Below are positions 26,060-35,112 of a stretch of 64,000 nt of DNA, piece after piece. The notes below the pieces were generated by a model that saw nothing but the letters and a program-made list of their open reading frames with translations, made no database searches and was not told the DNA's origin. The stretch comes from Streptomyces sp. LaPpAH-108 (GTDB taxonomy: Bacteria > Actinomycetota > Actinomycetes > Streptomycetales > Streptomycetaceae). The DNA lies in NCBI RefSeq assembly GCF_000373625.1, contig NZ_KB892000.1, positions 89,013 to 153,012 of the forward strand, written 5' to 3'. Numbering within the stretch: position 1 is the first letter of the stretch; the number at the start of each line of letters is the position of its first letter. The position numbers were made by a program, and so were the translations under genes.

Positions 26060-27535
26060 CTAGGGCTCGACCTTGTACAGGATCTGGCCTGCCGGGCCTC
26101 TCTTCACCTCTCTCAGCCATGGTTCCGCCGTGGCCGGTGAGCCGATCACCCAGTGGACTCCGTATCGGCGGGCTATGGCCAGGCGGGTCGCGGAGTCGGT
26201 GGTGGGGGCGTAGTAGCGGGTGACCGCTTCGTCGCGGCCGGTTTCGTCCGGGAGGAAGAAGTCGGGGTAGCCGGGGGCGACGGTGTAGGGGCCGTAGGCG
26301 GGGATCTGGCGGGACGGGGTGGTGCGGGCCATGACCACGTCGCCGTAGCGGACCCAGGGGGTGATCCAGTGGTAACCGACCCAGGGGACGCGGTACTTGG
26401 CGGCGACCGGGGCCGGGAGGTCGGTGCGGTCGATCACATAGCCGAGCGTGCCCGCCTGGGCCCACGCGCCGACCGCGAGGGCCGCGCCGAGCAGGCACGC
26501 CCAGGCCACGCGGACGGCCCGGCGTGACGCGGAGACGGTCTCCAGCGCTGCCGCGAGCTGGGCCGGGATCAGGGCGGCGGGCAGGGCGCGGCCCCAGGAG
26601 TAGTGGCCGGTGAGACCGCCCGCCGCGAAGAGCAGCGCGCCGAGCACGAAGAAGAGGACCAGGACGTCCCGGTGGTCGCGGCGCCAGCGGAACACCAGGG
26701 CCACCACGCCCAGCAGGACCAGGCCGAAGCGGGGCAGCAGGTCGCTGTAGAGGGGGCGGTGGATCGCCTCCAGGTCGGCGCCCGCCGAGAACAGGGCGAA
26801 GAAGTCGTAATACGGCCAGAGCGCGAGGAGCAGGACGCCCGCCACCAGGGCAGCCCCGAGGCGGAGCAGGGTCGCGCGGGCGGGGCGGGCCGCGAGGACC
26901 ACGGCGAGGGCGCCGAGGGAGGCGACCACGCCGGAGAACTGGTGGCACAGCAGGATCAGCGCCCACAGGAGACCGAGGCCCACCCAGGCGGGCCAACTCG
27001 TGTCGGTGCGCAGCGCCCGCGTGAGCCAGGCCCAGAAGTGGAAGGAGAGCCCGAGCGCGAGCACGCTGGGGTACGACACCGTCAGGGCCAGGGAGTTGAG
27101 GCCGAGGAAGCCGCTCCAGTTGAAGACGTCCGGGCCCCACAGGAAGACCACGCAGAGGAGCGCGAGCGCGGGGGCGGCGCGGTGGGCGCTCAGGGTGCGG
27201 ACGTAGCGCCAGACGCCGGTGAGGAGCAGCGTGAGTCCGACGAGGGCGCCGATGCGGAGCACCACGAAGACCGACAGGCCGGTGACCCGGGCCAGCAGGC
27301 CGAGCAGCAGCATCCACGGCGAGTAGTAGGGGCTCGGGGTGTCGGCGTCGACCAGCGGGTTGCCGGGGTTCAGCAGGCTGTGCCGCAGCCGCTGCACGGT
27401 CGCCGCGTGCATCCCGAGGTCACCGGCCCAGGGCAGCCGGACGATCACCAGGAGCATCAGCACCAGGACGAGCGCGGCGGCGGCCCACGGCAGCGCGCGG
27501 CCGGCGCTCGCCGGGCTAGGCGGGGCGGCGCGCAT
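26060..27535 (-). CDS. Multi-spanning membrane protein, possible GT-C glycosyltransferase
   Basis: A 491-aa protein with about twelve hydrophobic segments followed by a soluble C-terminal region (about 400-491) with VHWVIGSPATAEPWL. The loop after the first segment, LPWAGDLGMHAATVQRLRHSL, contains an acidic residue placed as in GT-C enzymes that use lipid-linked sugar donors. The position next to the glycopolymer genes supports that reading, but no clear family motif is seen and a non-enzymatic membrane role is possible. ATG 27535 gives a short positively charged tail before segment one. Confidence 0.7.
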   Translation of the reverse strand: MRAAPPSPASAGRALPWAAAALVLVLMLLVIVRLPWAGDLGMHAATVQRLRHSLLNPGNPLVDADTPSPYYSPWMLLLGLLARVTGLSVFVVLRIGALVGLTLLLTGVWRYVRTLSAHRAAPALALLCVVFLWGPDVFNWSGFLGLNSLALTVSYPSVLALGLSFHFWAWLTRALRTDTSWPAWVGLGLLWALILLCHQFSGVVASLGALAVVLAARPARATLLRLGAALVAGVLLLALWPYYDFFALFSAGADLEAIHRPLYSDLLPRFGLVLLGVVALVFRWRRDHRDVLVLFFVLGALLFAAGGLTGHYSWGRALPAALIPAQLAAALETVSASRRAVRVAWACLLGAALAVGAWAQAGTLGYVIDRTDLPAPVAAKYRVPWVGYHWITPWVRYGDVVMARTTPSRQIPAYGPYTVAPGYPDFFLPDETGRDEAVTRYYAPTTDSATRLAIARRYGVHWVIGSPATAEPWLREVKRGPAGQILYKVEP

Positions 27536-27656
27536 CGGGCCGGGCCTCGGTGCGGTTCAAGGTCACAGGCACAGGCCAGACCCTATCCGAAAGGGACCGA
27601 TTAGCAGGAAACGGTAAATTCGCCACAGGTTTTTCCCTAACCGGGGGCAAGAACAC

Positions 27657-27694
27657 GGGTGCCCCGGAACCGTTTCTCCGGTTCCGGGGCACCC
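27657..27694 (-). terminator. Perfect 16-bp hairpin downstream of the glutamate dehydrogenase gene
   Basis: Arms at 27657-27672 and 27679-27694 pair without mismatch around the 6-base loop TTTCTC. It lies 15 bases beyond the gdh stop codon. The next gene on the same strand starts at 27535, so it terminates the gdh transcript. Confidence 0.85.
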
Positions 27695-27708
27695 TGTGTC
27701 TCCGCGTG

Positions 27709-30700
27709 TCAGGAGTGCGTGCGCAGCAGCGTCCGCATCGTGCGCATCGCCACCGAGAGGTTGGCGAGGTCGAACGCGTCCGAGCTGCGGATCTCCTCCA
27801 GGGTGGCGCGCGCCCGGCTCAGGATCGGGGCGTTCTTCTCCTCCCATGCCTTGAACCGCTGCTCGGGCGTCGAGGTGCCGTTGCCCACCGCGAGCACGTC
27901 CGCCGTGAGGGCGGCGTGGGCCGCGTACAGGTCCTCACGGATGGAGGCGCGGGCCATGGACTGCCAGCGGTCGGCGCGGGGCAGCTCGATGATGCGGTCC
28001 ATGAGCTGGGTGATGTGCAGCCGGTCCGCGAGGTCGTAGTAGACCTCGGCCACGTCCAGCGGCTCCCTGCCCATGCGGTCGGCCACCGAGACGATGTCCA
28101 GCGCCGGGAAGGCGGAGGAGAACCCGGCGACCCGCGTGGCGAGTTCGTCCGGGACACCGGCCGCGGACAGCTCGTCGTACACGTGCTGGTACCACTCCAG
28201 GTCCGGGCCGCGCAGCAGCTTCGGCATCTGCTGCCAGACCTGCTCGACGCGCGCCGCGAAGAACTCGACGGTCTCGGCGAGCTGGAGCGGCTGCGGCCGG
28301 TTGTTGAGCAGCCAGCGGGTGCCGCGCTCGACCAGACGGCGCGAGTGCAGCCGGATGCGGGTCTGGACGGCCGCGTCGACCTTGTTGTCCAGCTCCTCCA
28401 CCGCGTCCCACACCGGCGCCGAGCAGAAGATCGCGCGGGCCGCGGTCTGGGCGCGGACGATCTCCTCCAGGGAGGCCCCGGTCTCCTCGCGCAGCCGGTG
28501 CAGATAGGTCGTACCGCCCGTGTTCACCGTGTCGTTGACCAGCACGGTCGTGGTGATCTCGCGGCGCAGCGGGTGGCTGTCGATCGACTCCGCGAACCGC
28601 TCGCGCAGCGCCGACGGGAAGTAGGCGTGCAGCAGGGTGCGCAGATACGGGTCGTCGGGCAGCGAGGTGTGCAGCAGCTCCTCGGCGACCGTGATCTTGG
28701 TGTACGCCAGCAGGACGGCGGTCTCGGGGCTGGTGAGGCCCTGCCCCTGGGCCAGCCGCTCACGGATCTGGCGGTCGGTGGGCAGGAACTCGAGCGCCCG
28801 GTCGAGGTGGCCTTCGCGCACCAGGTGGCGGATGAAGCGGGCCTGCGCGTGCAGCATGTCCTTGGACTGCGCGAGCGCGTTGGCCAGCGCGGTGTTCTGC
28901 GCGTAGTTGTTGCGCAGGACCAGGGAGCCGACCTCGTCCGTCATCTCCGCGAGCAGCTTGTTGCGCTGCTTGACGGTCATGTCGCCGTCCGTGACCAGGC
29001 CGTTGAGCAGGATCTTGATGTTCACCTCGTGGTCGGAGGTGTCCACACCGGCGCTGTTGTCGATCGCGTCGGTGTTGATCCGGCCGCCCTGGAGCGCGAA
29101 CTCGATGCGGCCGAGCTGGGTCAGACCCAGGTTGCCGCCCTCGCCGACGACCTTGACCCGCAGGTCGGCGCCGTCGACGCGGATGGCGTCGTTGGCCTTG
29201 TCACCGACGTCCGCGTTGGACTCCGCCGACGACTTCACGTACGTGCCGATGCCGCCGTTCCACAGCAGGTCGACCGGCGCGTGCAGGATCGCCTTCATCA
29301 GGTCGGCCGGGGTCATCTTGGAGATCTTCTCCTCGATGCCCAGCGCCTCGCGGATGTGGCTGTTGAGCGGGATCGACTTGGCGCTGCGCGGGAAGATCCC
29401 GCCGCCCGCCGACAGCAGCGAGGTGTCGTAGTCGGCCCAGCTGGAGCGGGGCAGCTCGAACAGGCGGCGGCGCTCGGCGTAGCCGGTGGCCGCGTCCGGG
29501 TTGGGGTCGATGAAGATGTGCCGGTGGTCGAAGGCGGCGACCAGGCGGATGTGCTCGGAGAGCAGCATGCCGTTGCCGAACACGTCACCGGACATGTCAC
29601 CGATGCCGACGACCGTGAAGTCCTCGGTCTGCGTGTCCACGCCCAGCTCGCGGAAGTGCCGCTTCACGGACTCCCAGGCGCCGCGCGCGGTGATGCCCAT
29701 GCCCTTGTGGTCGTAGCCCGCCGAGCCGCCGGAGGCGAAGGCGTCCCCGAGCCAGAAGTCGTACTCCCCGGCGACGCCGTTGGCGATGTCGGAGAACGTC
29801 GCGGTGCCCTTGTCGGCCGCGACGACCAGGTAGGTGTCCTCGCCGTCGTGGCGGACCACGTCCTGCGGCGGGACGACCTCGCCGGCCACCATGTTGTCGG
29901 TGATGTCGAGCAGCGCCGAGATGAACGTCTTGTAGCTGGCGATGCCCTCGGCGAGCCAGGCGTCCCGGTCCACGCTCGGGTCGGGCAGCTGCTTGGCGAC
30001 GAAGCCGCCCTTGGCGCCGACCGGCACGATGACGGTGTTCTTCACCATCTGCGCCTTGACCAGGCCCAGGATCTCGGTACGGAAGTCCTCGCGCCGGTCC
30101 GACCAGCGCAGACCACCGCGCGCGACCTTGCCGAAGCGCAGGTGCACGCCCTCGACACGCGGCGAGTACACCCAGATCTCGTACGCCGGGCGCGGCGCGG
30201 GCAGGTCCGGGATGGCGCGCGGGTCGAACTTCATGGAGACGTAGTCGTGCGGCTTGCCGCCCTCGGTCTCCTGGAAGAAGTTGGTGCGCAGGGTCGCCTT
30301 GATGACGGTCAGGAAGGACCGCAGGATGCGGTCCTCGTCCAGGCTGGCCACCTGGTCGAGCGCGGCGTCCAGCTCCTCCAGGAGCGCGTCGGTGATCTCA
30401 AGACCGGCGGTCTGCCGGTCCGGGGACATCCGCGCCTCGAAGAGGGAGACGAGGAGCCGGGTGGTGTGGACGTTGTTGCGGAGGGTGTCCTCCATGTAGT
30501 CCTGGCTGAAGGTGGAGCCCGCCTGGCGCAGGTACTTGGCGTAGGCGCGCAGCACCATCGCCTGCCGCCAGGTCAGCCCGGCGCTCAGGACGAGGGAGTT
30601 GAAGCCGTCGTTCTCCGCCTGGCCGGTCCAGGTCGCGGCGAACGCCTCCTGGAACCGCTCGCGGCCGTCCTCGCCGAGGTGGTCGCCGCCGCCCGCGGGC

Positions 30701-32658
30701 TTCGGCATCCGCAGACCGAAGTCGTAGACCCAGGCGGTGGTGCGGTCGGCGCGGCGCAGCTCGTAGGGGCGCTCGTCCACGACCTCCACGCCGAGCCGGT
30801 TGAGGACCGGGAGCACGGCGGAGAGGGAGACGGCGTCGCCCGTGCGGTAGATCTTGAAGCGGCGCTCACCGGGGGCGGCGCCCACCGGCTCGTACAGGCT
30901 CAGCGCGAAGTCGCCGCCGTCCTTGCCGTCCTCCTGCTTCAGCCGCTCCAGGTGGACCAGGTCGGCGACGGCCGCGCGCGGGGTGTGGTCGGCCTTGTAG
31001 CCCTCGGGGAAGGCGTTGCCGTGCTGGTAGCGGCGCAGCAGCTCGGCGGCGCGCTCCTCGCCGCACTCGGCGTTCAGCGCCTCGGTGAAGCCGTCGGCCC
31101 AGGAGCGGGTGGCCTCGACCAGGCGGGCCTCGATGCGCTCCTTGTCGGAGTCCGAGAGCTGGGGCAGCTCGGTGCCCTGCGGGACGCGGACGACGAAGTG
31201 CAGCCGGGACAGGATCGACTCGGTGTTCCAGGCGGTGAAGTCGACGCTGGTGCCGCCCAGCTCCTCCTTGAGGATGTCGATGATCCGCAGCCGGACGCCG
31301 GTGGTGTAGCGGTCGCGCGGGAGGTAGACGAGGGCCGAGTAGTAGCGGCCGTATTCGTCCTGGCGCAGGTAGAGCCGCAGGCGGCGGCGCTCCTGGAGGT
31401 AGAGCACGCTGGTCGCGATGGACTGCAGCTCGTCGACCGGGGTCTGGAACAGCTCGTCGCGCGGGTAGGTCTCCAGGATCTGGAGCAGGTCGCGGCCGTC
31501 GTGGCTGTTGGGCGAGAACCCGGCGCGCTCCAGGACCTCTTCGACCTTGCGGCGGATGACCGGCACCCGGCGCACCGACTCGGTGTACGCGGCGGAGGAG
31601 AACAGGCCGAGGAAGCGGCGCTCCCCGATCACATTGCCCTGGGCGTCGAACTTCTTGACGCCGATGTAGTCCAGGTAGGACGGGCGGTGCACGGTGGCGC
31701 GGCTGTTGGCCTTGGTCAGCACGAGCAGGCGGTGCTCGCGGGCCTTGGCGCGGGCGTCGGCCGGGAGCCGCTCGAAGGAGGGACTGACCGGGTGCTCGTC
31801 CTGCTCGGAGTGGTGCGGGTCGGAGCGCAGGATGCCGAGACCGGTGCCGGGCACGGCGCTGAGCGAGTCGTCGCCGCGCAGCTGGTACTCGCGGTAGCCG
31901 AGGAAGGTGAAGTGGTCGGCGGCGAGCCAGCGCAGCAGCTCGCGGGCCTCCTCGGCCTCGGGGCCCGGCAGGTCGGCGGGGCGGGGCTCGCTCTCCAGGT
32001 CGTCCGCGATCCGGATCGCGGTCTCGCGCATCTTCTCCCAGTCCTCGACGGCCTCACGGACGTCGGAGAGGACGCGGAGCAGGTCGGCGGAGATCTGCTT
32101 GAGGTCGGCGCGGTCGGTCTCGCGGTCGATCTCGACGTGGATCCAGGACTCGACGTGCGCGTCGTGCGGCAGCTCGGTGCCGGGGGCCGGCTTGGGCAGC
32201 AGCTCGATCAGCTTGCCGGTCACGTCCCGGCGCACGACGAACTGCGGGTGGATCACGACGTGGATGCCGCGGCCCTGACGGGTCAGCTCGTTGGTGACCG
32301 AGTCGACCAGGAAGGGCATGTCGTCGGTGACGACCTCCACCACGGTGTGGCTGCACGTCCACCCGTTCTCTTCCACGGTCGGGGTGTGCACCCGCACGTT
32401 GGCGGTGCCCTGGGGGCGGTTCTCGGCGAGCCGGTAGTGGGAGAGAGCGGCACCGAAGGCGTCGACCGGGTCGCGGTCGGTGAGGTCTTCGGGGGCCGTG
32501 TGCAGGTAGTAGCGCTGGAGGAACGCGAGCACGGACTCGCTGTCGGGGGCCTCGCTCGTGGTCCCGGTCGGTAGGTGCCCCCCGACCGGGCTGTTCTCAG
32601 CTACCCGGGCCGCCCGATCGAGCAGCTCGGCCTTGGCTTCGTCCAGCTTGGTCTGCAT
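27709..32658 (-). CDS. gdhB: NAD-specific glutamate dehydrogenase, large (180 kDa) class
   Basis: A 1649-aa catabolic enzyme that oxidatively deaminates glutamate to 2-oxoglutarate with NAD+, of the L_180 class first characterised in Streptomyces. The long N-terminal half (about 1-700) holds ACT-like regulatory domains. The catalytic part carries GGLRWSDRREDFRTEILGLVK around residue 850 and VPVGAKGGFVAKQLPD around 880, then the Rossmann region with GIGDMSGDVFGNGML near 1030. A long helical C-terminal domain completes it. The full expected length is present. It is followed by its own terminator and preceded by a 470-bp gap, so it is probably monocistronic. Confidence 0.97.
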   Translation of the reverse strand: MQTKLDEAKAELLDRAARVAENSPVGGHLPTGTTSEAPDSESVLAFLQRYYLHTAPEDLTDRDPVDAFGAALSHYRLAENRPQGTANVRVHTPTVEENGWTCSHTVVEVVTDDMPFLVDSVTNELTRQGRGIHVVIHPQFVVRRDVTGKLIELLPKPAPGTELPHDAHVESWIHVEIDRETDRADLKQISADLLRVLSDVREAVEDWEKMRETAIRIADDLESEPRPADLPGPEAEEARELLRWLAADHFTFLGYREYQLRGDDSLSAVPGTGLGILRSDPHHSEQDEHPVSPSFERLPADARAKAREHRLLVLTKANSRATVHRPSYLDYIGVKKFDAQGNVIGERRFLGLFSSAAYTESVRRVPVIRRKVEEVLERAGFSPNSHDGRDLLQILETYPRDELFQTPVDELQSIATSVLYLQERRRLRLYLRQDEYGRYYSALVYLPRDRYTTGVRLRIIDILKEELGGTSVDFTAWNTESILSRLHFVVRVPQGTELPQLSDSDKERIEARLVEATRSWADGFTEALNAECGEERAAELLRRYQHGNAFPEGYKADHTPRAAVADLVHLERLKQEDGKDGGDFALSLYEPVGAAPGERRFKIYRTGDAVSLSAVLPVLNRLGVEVVDERPYELRRADRTTAWVYDFGLRMPKPAGGGDHLGEDGRERFQEAFAATWTGQAENDGFNSLVLSAGLTWRQAMVLRAYAKYLRQAGSTFSQDYMEDTLRNNVHTTRLLVSLFEARMSPDRQTAGLEITDALLEELDAALDQVASLDEDRILRSFLTVIKATLRTNFFQETEGGKPHDYVSMKFDPRAIPDLPAPRPAYEIWVYSPRVEGVHLRFGKVARGGLRWSDRREDFRTEILGLVKAQMVKNTVIVPVGAKGGFVAKQLPDPSVDRDAWLAEGIASYKTFISALLDITDNMVAGEVVPPQDVVRHDGEDTYLVVAADKGTATFSDIANGVAGEYDFWLGDAFASGGSAGYDHKGMGITARGAWESVKRHFRELGVDTQTEDFTVVGIGDMSGDVFGNGMLLSEHIRLVAAFDHRHIFIDPNPDAATGYAERRRLFELPRSSWADYDTSLLSAGGGIFPRSAKSIPLNSHIREALGIEEKISKMTPADLMKAILHAPVDLLWNGGIGTYVKSSAESNADVGDKANDAIRVDGADLRVKVVGEGGNLGLTQLGRIEFALQGGRINTDAIDNSAGVDTSDHEVNIKILLNGLVTDGDMTVKQRNKLLAEMTDEVGSLVLRNNYAQNTALANALAQSKDMLHAQARFIRHLVREGHLDRALEFLPTDRQIRERLAQGQGLTSPETAVLLAYTKITVAEELLHTSLPDDPYLRTLLHAYFPSALRERFAESIDSHPLRREITTTVLVNDTVNTGGTTYLHRLREETGASLEEIVRAQTAARAIFCSAPVWDAVEELDNKVDAAVQTRIRLHSRRLVERGTRWLLNNRPQPLQLAETVEFFAARVEQVWQQMPKLLRGPDLEWYQHVYDELSAAGVPDELATRVAGFSSAFPALDIVSVADRMGREPLDVAEVYYDLADRLHITQLMDRIIELPRADRWQSMARASIREDLYAAHAALTADVLAVGNGTSTPEQRFKAWEEKNAPILSRARATLEEIRSSDAFDLANLSVAMRTMRTLLRTHS

Positions 32659-33128
32659 TGTCCTCTGGCTCCTGTCGCGCGCCGTTGCGTGACGTAGAAG
32701 GAAGTACGGTCTCTTTCCCTCCGGTATGACGCCACGGCCCGGGGTGTCCGGTCCGTTCCGACGCTATGCCGCGAGGTGAGCTGGGCGGGAGGAATTCGGC
32801 CATTGTCGACACGTCTGTCGGGTGCGACGCTGCGCCCAGTGCCGACGTGTCCCGTGCCGTTCCCGGCGTCCTGGAGGCGTTGGCGCCCCTGTCGCGCCCG
32901 CGAGGACCAGCGACCGCCGCCCGGTCACGGAGGTGTTCCGTGCGAACCGGGCGCAGGGCAGGGACGGTGACGTCCCCGCGAGATATCGCGCTGATCACGC
33001 CACCAGGCTATCGCTCCTGACCCGGGGCCCGTCATGAGCCGTATGTGTACAAAACCGGGGGGTGAAGTTTGACGTTCTGCACAGCGGCGTCGGGGCCGGG
33101 GGCGGGCTATGCCTGGGCCGGGAGCGGG
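32659..33128. other. 470-bp gap upstream of gdh
   Basis: No gene with the expected codon bias is seen. Short frames on both strands lack ribosome sites and third-position GC bias. The gdh promoter must lie here; I cannot point to a confident -10/-35 pair. Confidence 0.5.
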
Positions 33129-33797
33129 CTAGGCCGCTATTCGGTGCGCCTCTTCGACCGCCTCGGCCAGGGTGTCCACCACCGGCACTCCGGCCTCACG
33201 GAGGCTGGCCGGGCCGTGGGAGCCGCCGGTGTAGAGCACGGCCCGTGCGCCCACGTGGCGGGCCGCCAGCGCGTCGTCCACCGCGTCGCCGATGACGACG
33301 GTGTGCTCCGGTGCGACCAGCTCGTCCAGCGACTTCAGGTGGCGGACCATGTGCTCGGCCTTGGAGCCGCCGGAGGGGCCCGTGCGGCCGTCGATCCGCA
33401 GGAAGTGGGCCTCGATGCCGAAGCCGCGCACCAGCGGCAGCAGCTCCTCGTGGCCGTACATGCTGAGCAGGGACTGGCTGTTGCCCGCCGAGCGCCAGCC
33501 CGCGAGCAGGTCGGCCGCGCCCTCGGTCAGACCGCAGCGGGCCCGCCACTCGGTGTAGTGCCGGTGGAAGGCACCGTCCATCACGTCCCACTCCGCCTCG
33601 GTGGGCAACCGGCCGAGCAGCCGCTCGTAGAACCTCGGCACCGGGACGCAGTACAGCGCGCGGTACGTCTCCAGCGTGATCGGCTCAAGACCCAGCTCGG
33701 CGAAGGCCGCGTTCGTCGCCCCGATGATCGCGTCGATGTCATGGAACAGGGTGCCGTTCCAGTCCCAGACGATGTGCGCGTTCCCCTGCTTCCCCAT
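33129..33797 (-). CDS. HAD-family hydrolase (phosphoglycolate-phosphatase-like)
   Basis: A 222-aa haloacid-dehalogenase-fold protein. Motif I reads WDWNGTLFHD: the nucleophile Asp12 is present but the acid/base Asp two residues on is Asn14, a variant known in a subset of bacterial HAD proteins. A C1 cap helix region follows, then SLLSMYGHEEL (motif II region), a Lys in GGSKAEHMVRHL, and VIGDAVDDALAARHVGA (motif IV). ATG 33797 is chosen because it places motif I at the usual distance from the N-terminus; earlier in-frame starts only add Val/Gly residues. The substrate is unknown. Confidence 0.88.
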   Translation of the reverse strand: MGKQGNAHIVWDWNGTLFHDIDAIIGATNAAFAELGLEPITLETYRALYCVPVPRFYERLLGRLPTEAEWDVMDGAFHRHYTEWRARCGLTEGAADLLAGWRSAGNSQSLLSMYGHEELLPLVRGFGIEAHFLRIDGRTGPSGGSKAEHMVRHLKSLDELVAPEHTVVIGDAVDDALAARHVGARAVLYTGGSHGPASLREAGVPVVDTLAEAVEEAHRIAA

Positions 33798-33837
33798 GCC
33801 CAAAACCGTACCCACTCCCACTGACAATCGACCATCA

Positions 33838-34274
33838 CCGGTCCATCACCGCAGGTCAGGCGGGGGTAAGGGGGTGGTCAGCCAGCGGTCAGGGCAAGGT
33901 CAAGCGGGGGCCGAGGCGGGGCCAGGACGGGGCCGGGACACGCGGCCGTGACCGAGGTCAGGGCACGGGACTGGGGCTGAGGCCGAGACACGGGGCCGGG
34001 CCGACGCCGGGACCGGATACGGGGCCCGGAGCCGGGGGCCCGAGCCGGAGCCGGGGGACGGTGGCCGGAGCCGGAGGCCGGGGCCGGGGCCAGGGCCGGG
34101 GCCGGGGCCAGGGCCGGGGCCGGGGCCGGGGCCAGGGGCCGGGAGCCAGGAGCCGGAGGCCAGGGACCAGGGACCGGAGGCCGGGGACCAAGAGCCGGAG
34201 GCCGGGGTCGGGAGCCGGGGCCAGGGCCGGAGCCGGAGCCGGAGCCGGGAACCAGGGCCGGGGCCGGGGCCGGG
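33838..34274. repeat. GGnGCC low-complexity tract between two minus-strand genes
   Basis: About 440 bp without a credible gene. From about 34020 to 34274 the plus strand is a run of hexamer-like units GGGGCC, GGAGCC, GGGGCCA and AGGGCC with few pyrimidine interruptions. Earlier bases (33880-34020) are a more diverged form of the same pattern. It has many G-runs on the plus strand. The frames that cross it encode only Pro/Ala/Gly-type repeats and have no start context. Confidence 0.8.
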
Positions 34275-34787
34275 TCAGGACTGGCGGATCAGGTTGGGGA
34301 TCTCCTGCGTGGCGTACCAGAGCAGCTCGTGGTGGTCGGCGGTCTCCACCGCGGCCAGCTCGTGGTCGTCCCCGGCGTCCGCCTCCGCCAGCGCCTCCGC
34401 CGCCGCGGCCACGTCCCGCTCCGCGTCCTCGGCGTCGGCGTGCACCGCCGCCGCCTTGGCGAGCGGCACCTCGGCGCCGACCATGACCTCGCCCAGCTCG
34501 GCCAGCTCCGCACCGGCGTCCGGGCCCTGCCGCACGGCACGGTCCGGTACGTCGGCGGCGACCACGACCCGGCGCGGGGTGGCCGACTGGTCGGCCGCGA
34601 GCAGCCGCAGCGAGGCGAGCGCGGCGTGGCCGAGCGCCGCGTACTCCAGCTCCTCCAGGTCCTCGGAGCCGCACCACTGGCGCAGCTCGGGCGTGACGGC
34701 GTAGGCGACGAAGGAGCCGGTGCCCAGCACCCCCGTGCGGTACGCCTCGGCGAGCCCGGGGAGGGTCAGGGGTACGTAGACGCGCAT
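34275..34787 (-). CDS. Conserved actinobacterial hypothetical protein (DUF6912-like)
   Basis: A 170-aa protein beginning MRVYVPLTLPGLAEAYRTG, a string I recognise from a family conserved in Streptomyces and relatives with no assigned function. The C-terminal half is rich in Ala, Glu and Asp (DAEDAERDVAAAAEALAEADAGDDHEL), ending TQEIPNLIRQS. ATG 34787 fits the conserved N-terminus; the frame is open further upstream but without family sequence. No catalytic motif is evident. The neighbour across a 325-bp divergent gap is the Rv3235-like gene. Confidence 0.8.
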   Translation of the reverse strand: MRVYVPLTLPGLAEAYRTGVLGTGSFVAYAVTPELRQWCGSEDLEELEYAALGHAALASLRLLAADQSATPRRVVVAADVPDRAVRQGPDAGAELAELGEVMVGAEVPLAKAAAVHADAEDAERDVAAAAEALAEADAGDDHELAAVETADHHELLWYATQEIPNLIRQS

Positions 34788-35112
34788 TCCAGCCGCTCTT
34801 TTCCTGGTCAGAGGCTCCGCTGAGCCTCGCGGGAAGGCCCCTGCGGCCACCCCCGAAGGGCCTCCAGAATACGTGCGCCCGTCCCCTTTCGGGCGCCCAC
34901 CCGCACCCCCAGAGCCGTCCACCCCACGCCGCGCTTTCACCCGCCCCCACCCTCATTTCCCGGGCTTCCCGCCGCTCTGGTCACCCAGATAAGTGAACAT
35001 TCCGGCCCCTCCGCCACGGCCCCCACCGTCCTTGCCGAGCCCACGCCCACCCCCGTACAAGATCCCCACCACCGGTTACCGCCCGGTACCCACCCACTCC
35101 GAACGGGGCCCC
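34788..35112. other. Divergent intergenic region
   Basis: This stretch lies between the DUF6912-like gene and the Rv3235-like gene and should hold both promoters. It contains small GC-rich inverted repeats (for example GAGGCTC/GAGCCTC around 34810-34830) but no gene or clear promoter consensus that I can support. Confidence 0.45.

Noticed and set aside
27550..32574. Very long open frame on the plus strand
   Set aside because: It is antisense to the glutamate dehydrogenase gene and reads as Val/Gly/Arg/Leu-rich sequence without any domain; a by-product of GC bias.
33958..34956. Minus-strand frame through the G-rich tract
   Set aside because: Encodes Pro/Ala/Arg repeats created by the hexamer tract, overlaps the conserved DUF6912-like gene, and has no start context.
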